From an uncultured archaeon (GTDB lineage: Archaea; Nanobdellota; Nanobdellia; Woesearchaeales; ARS49), in NCBI GenBank assembly GCA_902385765.1, contig CABMGU010000069.1, positions 1 through 6,758 on the forward strand: 6,758 nucleotides of DNA, written 5' to 3'. A program made the translations under genes and the position numbers. The notes under the pieces are model-generated. The model had not been told where the DNA came from, ran no database searches, and was given only the letters and a program-made list of their open reading frames with translations. Positions 1 through 5,251 of this stretch are shown piece after piece (within the stretch, counting starts at the first letter, position 1; each line of letters opens with the position of its first letter).

Positions 1-24
1 CTTTCTATACTCGAGCATAACAAT

Positions 25-35
25 CTATATTAATA
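25..35 (+). promoter_or_regulatory. Probable TATA box for the gene at 67
   Basis: The AT-rich CTATATTAATA resembles an archaeal TATA element. A start of transcription about 25 nt downstream would give a leader of roughly 10 nt, holding the GGTGG at 58-62 that ends 4 nt before the ATG at 67. Inference from position and composition only. Confidence 0.4.
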
Positions 36-66
36 GGACGGAGAAACGGCGGGATGGGGTGGGAAA

Positions 67-654
67 ATGACAGGATTTGCAGACATATACCGACGCCATC
101 ACGACCTATACGGCGGGCACGCATATCATCCAGTAGAAATAGAAGTGGTACAGAACAGAAAACTCTTCACACTTGGAATAGACCAGGAACTGTCTGAAGA
201 ACAAAAAGTCAAAGGAGTTAGAAACGCAATCGTAAAAGCCACGTTTTCATTAAAAGAAGCAATGCAATATTTTTTCCTAATCAACGAAAAACTCGACAGA
301 CAAACGAGCTTTCTTTTAAGAACTGAATGTCCGCAAGTTTGCGAGGCTTTAAGAAAAATTCATGCAGGACACATACGACGAGGTCGCAACGACTATAAAA
401 TAGAAATTAAAAGGTTAAAAGATTTGGTAGACAGAGAAGGACGGATGCCTGAGGACGCAGGAAGAGTGCAAGCGCTTGCAGCATTTGACGGCCATAAGAA
501 TATGCGCTATGACAAGCCAAGCCTCGTGGTCGAACAACTTGAAAAACCACAAAGACGCAGAGAGCCCTATCTTCTATGCACCAGTTTATCCGCAGAGGGA
601 ACCAGAGGAATTGAACGCAAATTAATGAGCTTTGACGACGCACTACACACGTAG
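67..654 (+). CDS. Unrecognised 195-aa basic protein
   Basis: I do not recognise this protein. The frame is open for 195 codons, starts at ATG 67 after a GGTGG ribosome binding site, and ends at a TAG that lies inside a terminator hairpin, so it looks like a complete, singly transcribed gene. It has no signal peptide and no membrane segment, so it is probably cytoplasmic. The middle (about residues 45-125) is rich in charged residues and looks helical, with arginine/lysine clusters around residues 104-117. Three cysteines (TECPQVCE near residues 87-91 and one near 170) do not form an obvious metal site. The C-terminal third has another basic stretch (PQRRREP). A nucleic-acid-binding role is possible from the charge but unproven. 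Codon use is A/C-ending like the other + strand genes, so there is no sign of recent transfer. Confidence 0.7.
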   Translation: MTGFADIYRRHHDLYGGHAYHPVEIEVVQNRKLFTLGIDQELSEEQKVKGVRNAIVKATFSLKEAMQYFFLINEKLDRQTSFLLRTECPQVCEALRKIHAGHIRRGRNDYKIEIKRLKDLVDREGRMPEDAGRVQALAAFDGHKNMRYDKPSLVVEQLEKPQRRREPYLLCTSLSAEGTRGIERKLMSFDDALHT

Positions 655-665
655 TGGGTTTTTTT
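641..665 (+). terminator. Hairpin plus T-run terminator over the stop codon
   Basis: Perfect 6-bp inverted repeat CACTAC/GTAGTG (641-646 and 651-656) with a 4-nt loop, followed by GG and seven T (659-665). The TAG stop at 652-654 lies in the right arm, so the stem can form only after or as translation ends. Confidence 0.7.
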
Positions 666-706
666 CGCAAGAGTGGAGGAATGAATTACTTTTTTAATAA
701 CAAAAG

Positions 707-714
707 ATTTTAAA
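707..714 (+). promoter_or_regulatory. TATA box of the prepilin peptidase gene
   Basis: ATTTTAAA is centred about 28 nt before ATG 739. There is no ribosome binding site in front of that ATG, so transcription probably starts at or next to the A of the start codon (leaderless mRNA). Confidence 0.5.
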
Positions 715-738
715 CCAAAACCACACGTCACACAACCA

Positions 739-1599
739 ATGCTCTCACTCACGCTAATAATAGTCGCTTTATTCGTTCTATTAATGGCAGCCATAACAGA
801 CCTGAAAGCATTTGAAGTGCCTGACTGGCTGAACTATGCAGGAATAGCTGCAGGAATTGGCATTCACCTGATATTCTCCTTACAGCAATGGAATTACTGG
901 CCGATAAGCTCAAGCTTGATAGGATTCGGAATAGGATTCGCACTCGCCTGCACAATGTATTATACAGGACAATGGGGAGGAGGAGACGCAAAACTCCTAA
1001 TGGCATTAGGGGCACTGATAGGATTCGAGCCGAGCAAACTCGCATTCGGAACAAGCTTCCTGATTAATCTTGCATTCGTAGGAGGAGCCTGGGGACTGCT
1101 GTGGACATCAGCGCTCGCAATCAAAAACGCAAAAACCTTTTTGAAAAAATTCAAAGAAACAAGAAACGAAAACAAATACAAAAAACTGAGAATAATGACC
1201 CTGTTTACAACAGGAATACTGCTAACCGCATCATTCATAATTACTAATTTCAGATTTGAGCTAATAAGTTTAGCATTGATAGGTTATGTGCTCTGCTACC
1301 TGACAATCTTCATCAAAAGCACAGAACTAAGCAGCATGCACAAATGGGTAACACCAGACAAACTCACAGAAGGAGACTGGCTGGTAGAACCAGTAAAATA
1401 CGGAAAAGAAAAACTAATGCCGCCAAAACTCGGACTGGAAAAAGAACATTTGGCACTACTGCAAAAACTATACGCACAAAAGAAAATAGACAAAGTGTTA
1501 GTCAAATACGGAGTGCCATTCGCGCCTGCATTCCTGATAGCATTCATCGCGACACTGCTGTTCAACAACATAATATTCACAATAATAACTCAGGTGTAG
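739..1599 (+). CDS. Archaeal A24 prepilin/preflagellin peptidase
   Basis: A membrane aspartyl protease of the FlaK/PibD/EppA group (peptidase A24), which removes the short positively charged leader from archaellins and type IV pilin-like proteins at the inner face of the membrane. Seen in the sequence: a first hydrophobic segment (about 3-19) followed by TDLKAFEVPDWLNY, with catalytic D21, and the second catalytic aspartate D83 in QWGGGDAKLL. Several further membrane segments follow. A cytosolic stretch (about 205-255, KLTEGDWL...GLEKEHL) leads to GVPFAPAF and a last membrane helix, matching my recollection of the archaeal A24 C-terminal domain. The length (286 aa) is ordinary for the archaeal enzymes with this extra domain. 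It is probably leaderless. A likely substrate, the class III pilin-like protein at 3013-3507, is nearby but in a separate transcription unit. Whether its natural substrates are archaellins or pilins cannot be told. Confidence 0.92.
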   Translation: MLSLTLIIVALFVLLMAAITDLKAFEVPDWLNYAGIAAGIGIHLIFSLQQWNYWPISSSLIGFGIGFALACTMYYTGQWGGGDAKLLMALGALIGFEPSKLAFGTSFLINLAFVGGAWGLLWTSALAIKNAKTFLKKFKETRNENKYKKLRIMTLFTTGILLTASFIITNFRFELISLALIGYVLCYLTIFIKSTELSSMHKWVTPDKLTEGDWLVEPVKYGKEKLMPPKLGLEKEHLALLQKLYAQKKIDKVLVKYGVPFAPAFLIAFIATLLFNNIIFTIITQV

Positions 1600-1608
1600 C
1601 GACAAAGC

Positions 1609-1616
1609 TTTAAAAG
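1609..1616 (+). promoter_or_regulatory. TATA box of the 34-aa ORF
   Basis: TTTAAAAG is a near-consensus archaeal TATA element centred 26-27 nt before ATG 1639, beginning only ten bases after the peptidase stop. It supports the small ORF as a separately transcribed, leaderless gene. Confidence 0.6.
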
Positions 1617-1638
1617 AGGCAAAGATAAAGCACACAGT

Positions 1639-1743
1639 ATGGTATTAGAGTACGAATTCATAGTCATGATGGGACTATTGACCATGTTCTCAATCGTTGC
1701 AATAATTCTAAGAACATTAAAAACAAAAGTATTCGAACTCTAA
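1639..1743 (+). CDS. Small 34-aa single-pass membrane protein
   Basis: A 34-codon frame (MVLEYEFIV... to ...KVFEL, TAA) that is easily missed because of its size. Residues about 7-24 form one hydrophobic helix with three methionines, preceded by acidic residues (E4, E6) and followed by R25, K28 and K30, so the positive-inside rule puts the C-terminus in the cytoplasm. Support for a real gene is a well placed TATA box with leaderless spacing, a start 39 nt after the peptidase stop, and a hairpin starting exactly at the stop codon. I do not recognise a family. A role as a small partner of the peptidase or another membrane complex is only a guess from position. It could still be a chance ORF. 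Confidence 0.55.
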   Translation: MVLEYEFIVMMGLLTMFSIVAIILRTLKTKVFEL

Positions 1744-1765
1744 CTTTCAGAAAGTTAGGATCAAA
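1742..1765. repeat. Inverted-repeat element, copy 1 (AACTTT / AAAGTT + GATCAAA)
   Basis: TAACTTTC and GAAAGTTA (1741-1757) form an 8-bp perfect inverted repeat around a single A, followed after two bases by GATCAAA. The same arrangement recurs at 5167-5192. The left arm includes the TAA stop of the 34-aa ORF. It may act as a transcript end, but no T-run follows on the + strand. Confidence 0.5.
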
Positions 1766-1793
1766 TTGCTCCTTGTTCGTATTCGAGAAGCAA
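1766..1793. repeat. Imperfect hairpin in the convergent intergenic region
   Basis: TTGCTCCTTG (1766-1775) can pair with CGAGAAGCAA (1784-1793) over ten positions with one mismatch and one G-U pair, leaving an 8-nt loop. It is the second of three successive stem-loops between the 34-aa ORF and the HIT gene, probably part of the transcript end for one or both strands. Confidence 0.4.
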
Positions 1794-1827
1794 CTTAACA
1801 AATATTTTCTTCGAAAATATGTTTAAG
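1794..1827. terminator. Long AT-rich hairpin, possible bidirectional terminator
   Basis: ATATTTTC (1802-1809) and GAAAATAT (1813-1820) form an 8-bp stem with a 3-nt loop. CTTAA (1794-1798) and TTAAG (1823-1827) extend it beyond a small asymmetric bulge. It lies 40 bp past the HIT gene stop on the minus strand and 50 bp past the 34-aa ORF on the plus strand. Confidence 0.4.
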
Positions 1828-1867
1828 ACTCTTCTCTCATCCTCACAAAGTCGCAAAAACCCAGAAC

Positions 1868-2377
1868 TCAAGGAATCCTTCTCAACGCCTTCAAACGCTT
1901 ATCCTCTTTAATCTCCTTAGGACGCTCAATCTCAACAGGCTTTTCCTTCTCCTTCTCAAAAATACCAACGTTCTTGGTCTCATCCTTGATTTTGCCTTCC
2001 AAATCAGACAACTCCTCCTCAGAAGCAGGCTTCGGATTCCAGCCGATAGGAACCTTGTCATTCTCAAAACGGGGAATAACGTGAATCATCGCATGATTCT
2101 GCTTCTGGCCTGCAGTAGGACCGTTCTGAACAAGCACATTAGTGCCCTGAGCGCCAAGACCCTCAAAAGCAGCAATACCAATCTTGTTGGCAACCTTAAA
2201 CATATCAGCAACAACAAAATCAGGAACAGTCTCAAGAATAGGAGAATGAGATTTAGGCAAAACAACAACGTGCCCTGCAACAGAAGGCTCAGGAGAAAAC
2301 ATTGCGAAAATCTTATCGTCCTCAAACAGCATATTCGCCTTCTTCTGAATCAATGAACAGAAAACGCACTCGCTCAT
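1868..2377 (-). CDS. HIT-domain protein lacking the middle catalytic His (second gene of pair)
   Basis: A histidine-triad (HIT) fold protein of 169 aa. The family binds nucleotides and usually hydrolyses or transfers nucleoside monophosphates through the middle His of HxHxH. Seen here: CVFC (residues 4-7), FEDD near 18, GHVVVLPKSH (35-44) and AGQKQNHAMIHVIPR (89-103). The family zinc ligands C4, C7, H44 and H95 are all present, but the triad reads H95-A-M97-I-H99, with Met where the nucleophile should be. Residues 104-169 are a Lys/Glu/Pro-rich tail ending in KRLKALRRIP, probably a flexible partner-binding extension. The start overlaps the upstream HIT stop as ATGA, and AGGTGG (2386-2381) lies 3 nt before it, so translation is coupled. 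Inference: a nucleotide-binding or scaffolding role instead of classical hydrolase activity. Confidence 0.88.
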   Translation of the reverse strand: MSECVFCSLIQKKANMLFEDDKIFAMFSPEPSVAGHVVVLPKSHSPILETVPDFVVADMFKVANKIGIAAFEGLGAQGTNVLVQNGPTAGQKQNHAMIHVIPRFENDKVPIGWNPKPASEEELSDLEGKIKDETKNVGIFEKEKEKPVEIERPKEIKEDKRLKALRRIP

Positions 2378-2922
2378 TTTCCACCTGCCAAAAACTCAGT
2401 AAGCTCATCCAACTTGCCCTTCTCAGCCTTTGGCTCAGCTTTAGGAACGGGTCTTTGCTCAGGCTTTGCCAGCTTAATCTCAACACCAAGCTGTTTTCCA
2501 ATAGCAGGAACAAGCTTTGAAACCACATCATTCATAGACTTCTCGTCAATTTTTGCAGGCGACAACTGCAAAGCAACGCCATCATTAGGGCTTCTGGGAA
2601 TAATATGAAGCAAGAAATGAGGAGCGCGCTGGCCAGCAGCAACACCATTCGCAACAAAAATAGAAGTGCCCTCAACCTTCAAAGCGCGAATCAAGGCATG
2701 GCTCAACTGCTTGGAAAGCATGCCGATATGAGCAACAAGGTCTTCAGACATCTGAGGCATAACAGAAACGTGCTCCTTAGGAATAACCAGCAAATGGCCG
2801 GGAGTAGCAGGATTGATATCAAGAACAGCAGTAACCTGATCATCCTCGTACACCTTCTTGGCAGGAATCTTGCCAGAGGCAATATGGCAAAAAACACACT
2901 GCTGAGGCTCCTCTTCATCCAT
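2374..2922 (-). CDS. HIT-domain protein lacking the middle catalytic His (first gene of pair)
   Basis: A 182-aa HIT protein, paralogue of the next gene. Zinc-type CVFC at residues 9-12, then KVYEDD, GHLLVIPKEH (42-51) and AGQRAPHFLLHIIPR (96-110). The triad is H102-F-L104-L-H106, so the nucleophilic His is Leu, while C9, C12, H51 and H102 keep the zinc site seen in many HIT proteins. A predicted helix and a Lys/Pro/Glu linker (about 145-170) lead to a short amphipathic end, KLDELTEFLAGGK. I start it at ATG 2922 and not at the in-frame ATG 2964, because a TATA box at 2945-2954 sits inside the longer version and is 27 nt from 2922, and because HIT proteins begin just before CxxC. It is probably leaderless and co-transcribed with the second HIT gene. 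Confidence 0.9.
   Translation of the reverse strand: MDEEEPQQCVFCHIASGKIPAKKVYEDDQVTAVLDINPATPGHLLVIPKEHVSVMPQMSEDLVAHIGMLSKQLSHALIRALKVEGTSIFVANGVAAGQRAPHFLLHIIPRSPNDGVALQLSPAKIDEKSMNDVVSKLVPAIGKQLGVEIKLAKPEQRPVPKAEPKAEKGKLDELTEFLAGGK
2381..2386 (-). promoter_or_regulatory. Ribosome binding site of the second HIT gene
   Basis: AGGTGG on the minus strand, within the last codons of the upstream HIT gene, 3 nt before ATG 2377. It fits the GGTG-type sites at 58-62 and 3004-3008 and supports reinitiation at the ATGA overlap. Confidence 0.6.
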
Positions 2923-2944
2923 AACACAGGAAAAAATATCCTTT

Positions 2945-2954
2945 CTATAAAAAG
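2945..2954 (-). promoter_or_regulatory. TATA box of the HIT operon
   Basis: CTTTTTATAG on the minus strand is centred about 27 nt before ATG 2922, giving a leaderless mRNA and deciding between the two in-frame starts. Confidence 0.55.
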
Positions 2955-2968
2955 ATAGTACCAAAAAC

Positions 2969-2977
2969 TATTTAAAT
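2969..2977 (+). promoter_or_regulatory. TATA box of the pilin-like gene
   Basis: TATTTAAAT predicts a start of transcription near position 3000, so the mRNA would have a short leader of about 13 nt carrying the GGTGA site. It lies about 15 bp from the divergent HIT-operon TATA box, so the two promoters may interfere or share control. Confidence 0.5.
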
Positions 2978-3003
2978 GCAGTAAAATATGAATAGTGAAA
3001 AAA

Positions 3004-3008
3004 GGTGA
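3004..3008 (+). promoter_or_regulatory. Ribosome binding site of the pilin-like gene
   Basis: GGTGA lies 4 nt before ATG 3013. Another ATG at 3009 directly follows the site but is out of frame with the pilin, so the second ATG must be the start used. Confidence 0.55.
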
Positions 3009-3012
3009 ATGA

Positions 3013-3507
3013 ATGAAGTTGTTTGCATCACGAAGAGCAATTACTCCATTAGTCGCAACAATCCTATTAGTAGCATTCTCAGTGGGTCTTGGAGCATTAG
3101 TGATGAGTTGGGGGGAAGATTACATAGCACAAAAAGCAGAATTCGTACAAGGCACAGCAGAAGTAAAATCAGGATGCGATGCAGCAAAAATAACACTCAT
3201 AAAAATCGGCGGACAGGAACAGGCGTGCATAGGACCGGACGGAATCCAACTATGGATTGACAACGGACCAGACATTGATGTCTACAACATCCACGCAAGA
3301 ATCGCAGGAACAGACGGAGTTGACGTGAAAGAAGAAATCCTCACAGAACCATTGCTGAAAGCGAACGCGGCAAAAGCAAAAGTGCCATTCAACAAGGCAA
3401 TAGGACCAATAATGCAAATCAAGCTAACGCCAAAAATATGGACTGGCAGCAATGTCGCAATCTGCTCACAAGGCGCAATAACCATTGAAAAAATGCCCAT
3501 TTGCTAA
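3013..3507 (+). CDS. Secreted type IV pilin-like protein with class III signal peptide
   Basis: A 164-aa pilin-like protein. The N-terminus is short and basic (MKLFASRRA), then ITPLVATILLVAFSVGLG and a continuing hydrophobic helix to about residue 33, the class III signal arrangement in which prepilin peptidase cuts before the hydrophobic helix. The likely cut is after A9 (RRA/ITP). The exported part (about 35-164) is predicted to be mostly beta strand. It has four cysteines (C55, C72, C151, C164), which could make two disulfides, one using the very last residue. The A24 peptidase at 739-1599 is the obvious processing enzyme. It has its own promoter and ribosome binding site. Its stop interlocks with that of the convergent gene, so no terminator fits between them. 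Whether it builds a pilus or is a minor or adhesive pilin cannot be said; no assembly ATPase is in view. Confidence 0.85.
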   Translation: MKLFASRRAITPLVATILLVAFSVGLGALVMSWGEDYIAQKAEFVQGTAEVKSGCDAAKITLIKIGGQEQACIGPDGIQLWIDNGPDIDVYNIHARIAGTDGVDVKEEILTEPLLKANAAKAKVPFNKAIGPIMQIKLTPKIWTGSNVAICSQGAITIEKMPIC

Positions 3508-4109
3508 AAAGAGCCAAAAATCCAGTTTCTAAGCCGGGCAGCAGTTTTCATATTTCCGAATAACCAGGAACTCATCTCCTCCTCTGTTGCTTTAGGTGCG
3601 ACAAACAAGAACACTGAATTGCGCTGCTCATTGCAGAAATTCATAGAACAGAATTTGCCATCAACCAGCTTATTAGTCAAAGAAAAAACATTGTGAGTGC
3701 TGTTAAAAACCTCAAAAGGCAGCTGCAAGCTCACGTCGTGATTGAAGGTTGCGCTGTCAGAGACATTCACAAAACGGCTGCCAACCATATTCTTTACCAG
3801 ATGATTATCATTCAAAAAAACCCTTGCCGAATTCTTGACATAGAAACCAGTATTATAATTCAAAATCCTACAGCCATTAATTGTGACATTGGCTGAATCC
3901 TCTATCGTTATTCCACGACCGCCAGACCAGCTCTTCAAAACAGCGCCATTGCATTCAATATTAATGTTATTTCCAGAAATCAATACTCCCCTATCAAGAT
4001 AAAAAACATCAGTACAAAAATCCATAGACTTGTCTATCCTCATGCCATTCTCAGGCACAACGCACGCCAAAACAGCAGGCGCCAGCAACAAAAACAACAG
4101 ATATTTCAT
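3504..4109 (-). CDS. Secreted NosD-like beta-helix protein (short paralogue)
   Basis: A 201-aa exported protein. It has a signal peptide (KYLLFLLLAPAVLA, cut probably before C16), then a right-handed parallel beta-helix of the NosD type (about 38-125) visible as repeated rungs: NNINIECNGAVL, RGITIEDSANVTINGCRI, TGFYVKNSARVFLNDN. It is a paralogue of the upstream gene: C16, C32, C53 and C80 match C18, C34, C55 and C84 there, and FCSMNFCNEQR (153-163) matches FCDVNACNEHR. Unlike its neighbour it has no membrane anchor; the tail ends with an aromatic, basic stretch (SSWLFGNMK...RNWIFGSF). It starts 5 nt after the upstream stop, with only a weak GAG before the ATG, so it is probably translated by reinitiation. 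Proteins with this fold often bind or cut glycans; no catalytic residues can be assigned. Confidence 0.8.
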   Translation of the reverse strand: MKYLLFLLLAPAVLACVVPENGMRIDKSMDFCTDVFYLDRGVLISGNNINIECNGAVLKSWSGGRGITIEDSANVTINGCRILNYNTGFYVKNSARVFLNDNHLVKNMVGSRFVNVSDSATFNHDVSLQLPFEVFNSTHNVFSLTNKLVDGKFCSMNFCNEQRNSVFLFVAPKATEEEMSSWLFGNMKTAARLRNWIFGSF

Positions 4110-4114
4110 CTCTT

Positions 4115-4921
4115 TTAATGACGTCTCTTTATCTGCAAGACAATAAATGCGAGGATATACAATCCCGCGTATATCAGTAGTTTATTCGTTAATGACAAAG
4201 ATCTTTCAACAGGCTTTTTCTCCTCAACCACTTTTTGAGGTTCAAGCTCCTGCTTAACCTCAATCTCAGCAGCTTTCACAATCTGCTCAGCGGTCTTGAC
4301 AGGCTCCTTGATTTCTGCAGGCGGAGATTCAACAGGCAAAGGACCGCAATCAGCATCAGTCTGCGGAGAACATTTTTTGCTGCAGTAAAAGTCACCAGGC
4401 TCGCAGGGATTCATATCACGATGCTCATTGCACGCATTAACATCGCAGAAGCCACGCTCGACATTCTTGTTGCCGAAAATAACAACATTATACTTGCTGT
4501 TAATAGCGGAAACAGCAAGCTGAAAACTCTTATCATTATTGTCGCGAATGGAATTCTCAAAGGCATCCAGCAAACGAATGCCAATCCTGTTTTTCAAAGC
4601 AGCATTATTCTCGACCAAAGAATTCGTGACATTCTTCAAAAAAATACCCTGGTCAAAAGTCATAACATTGCAATTCCTCACAGTAACATTGTCCACATTC
4701 TCCAAACGCAAGCCGATTTCGCTCTGTTCAACAGTGCCGCGCAAGACGGCAGTACCGCAATCCAAAACAATGTTGCTGGCAACAACAGAAATGCCATTAG
4801 GAACATCATAAGTGGAAGAACAAAACAAGACAGTCTCATTCACTTTCATACCATCAGTAGCCTCGATACACTGAGCTACTGCAAACGAAGACAACAACAG
4901 CAAAACGATTAACCATTTCAT
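4115..4921 (-). CDS. Membrane-anchored NosD-like beta-helix surface protein
   Basis: A 268-aa surface protein with, in order: a signal peptide (1-16, cut near A16/Q17); a parallel beta-helix of NosD type (about 40-150) with rungs NIVLDCGTAVL, GLRLENVDNVTVRNCNV, GIFLKNVTNSLVENN and GIRLLDAFENSIRDN; a cysteine-rich knot (C159, C164, C173, C180, C184, C192) containing YCSKKC...TDADC, like the short disulfide motifs I recall from DPANN surface proteins; a Pro/Glu/Lys-rich stalk (about 195-240); and one C-terminal membrane helix (about 248-264) ending in KRRH. The layout puts the helix outside the cell on a stalk. Several NxT/NxS sequons suggest N-glycosylation. It overlaps the upstream small membrane gene by ATGA and is followed after 5 nt by its shorter paralogue. 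The ligand is unknown; glycan binding is an inference. Confidence 0.82.
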   Translation of the reverse strand: MKWLIVLLLLSSFAVAQCIEATDGMKVNETVLFCSSTYDVPNGISVVASNIVLDCGTAVLRGTVEQSEIGLRLENVDNVTVRNCNVMTFDQGIFLKNVTNSLVENNAALKNRIGIRLLDAFENSIRDNNDKSFQLAVSAINSKYNVVIFGNKNVERGFCDVNACNEHRDMNPCEPGDFYCSKKCSPQTDADCGPLPVESPPAEIKEPVKTAEQIVKAAEIEVKQELEPQKVVEEKKPVERSLSLTNKLLIYAGLYILAFIVLQIKRRH

Positions 4922-5106
4922 AGCTTATCCCACAAAACTGCGATTACCGCAGGAATGATGATGAACAAAACGATTGCAAAGATTACAATCAGCCAGTTAA
5001 ACCCGTTCTCATACCAGTAAATGCCCCAAAAACCATAAGGCAGGGCAAGAAGAGGCAATAAAAAGTCACACAACTTCCGCCTCTTTGCAAACACCTCTTT
5101 TTTCAT
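4918..5106 (-). CDS. Small 62-aa two-pass membrane protein heading the beta-helix operon
   Basis: Sixty-two residues: a basic N-terminus (MKKEVFAKRRKLCD), a first membrane helix (about 15-32, rich in aromatic residues and glycine), a short loop YENGFN, a second helix (about 37-58) and WDKL at the end. By the positive-inside rule both ends are cytoplasmic. I do not recognise a family. It is the first gene of a three-gene operon: the stop TGA overlaps the ATG of the anchored beta-helix gene (ATGA), so the two are translationally coupled. A TATA-like element at 5131-5139 lies 29 nt before the ATG, fitting leaderless initiation. The context suggests a job in export, anchoring or assembly of the two surface proteins, but that is inference. 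Confidence 0.7.
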   Translation of the reverse strand: MKKEVFAKRRKLCDFLLPLLALPYGFWGIYWYENGFNWLIVIFAIVLFIIIPAVIAVLWDKL

Positions 5107-5130
5107 CAGAAAAACAATGAAACAATGAAG

Positions 5131-5139
5131 GATAAAAGG
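5131..5139 (-). promoter_or_regulatory. Probable TATA box of the beta-helix operon
   Basis: CCTTTTATC on the minus strand, centred 29 nt before ATG 5106. No ribosome binding site precedes that ATG. A short direct repeat (ACAATGAA, twice, 5114-5128) lies between box and gene. Confidence 0.4.
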
Positions 5140-5164
5140 TTTTCTACTCTACAAACCGCACATC

Positions 5165-5192
5165 CAAACTTTTATCAAAAAGTTTGATCAAA
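5165..5192. repeat. Inverted-repeat element, copy 2 (AACTTT / AAAGTT + GATCAAA)
   Basis: CAAACTTTT (5165-5173) pairs with AAAAGTTTG (5178-5186) over 9 bp with a 4-nt loop and runs into GATCAAA (5186-5192), like the element at 1742-1765. On the minus strand it is the last of three hairpins after the regulator stop. Confidence 0.5.
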
Positions 5193-5201
5193 AACATTCA
5201 A

Positions 5202-5220
5202 GTGGGATCTGCGATCCCAC
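5202..5220 (-). terminator. Strong hairpin after the regulator gene
   Basis: Perfect 8-bp stem GTGGGATC/GATCCCAC with a 3-nt loop. On the minus strand it lies 32 bp past the regulator stop and is followed by TTGAATGTTTTTG, so it probably ends that transcript. A smaller GTGC/GCAC hairpin (5233-5243) sits between it and the stop codon. Confidence 0.55.
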
Positions 5221-5251
5221 GACATACTGCTTGTGCTTCGCACTTCTTGGT

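Noticed and set aside
2923..2964. A 14-residue N-terminal extension of the first HIT protein, from ATG 2964
   Set aside because: It would contain the TATA box at 2945-2954, and HIT domains normally start just before CxxC; ATG 2922 has the right distance for leaderless initiation.
4061..4066. Lipoprotein lipobox (VLAC) in the short beta-helix protein
   Set aside because: Leu before Ala-Cys is a poor fit to the usual consensus, and the aligned paralogue has AQC with its Cys at an equivalent structural position, so this Cys is more likely in a disulfide.
5138..5157. GGTTT/AAACC stem-loop upstream of the 62-aa gene
   Set aside because: Only 5 bp with a 10-nt loop; expected by chance at this composition.
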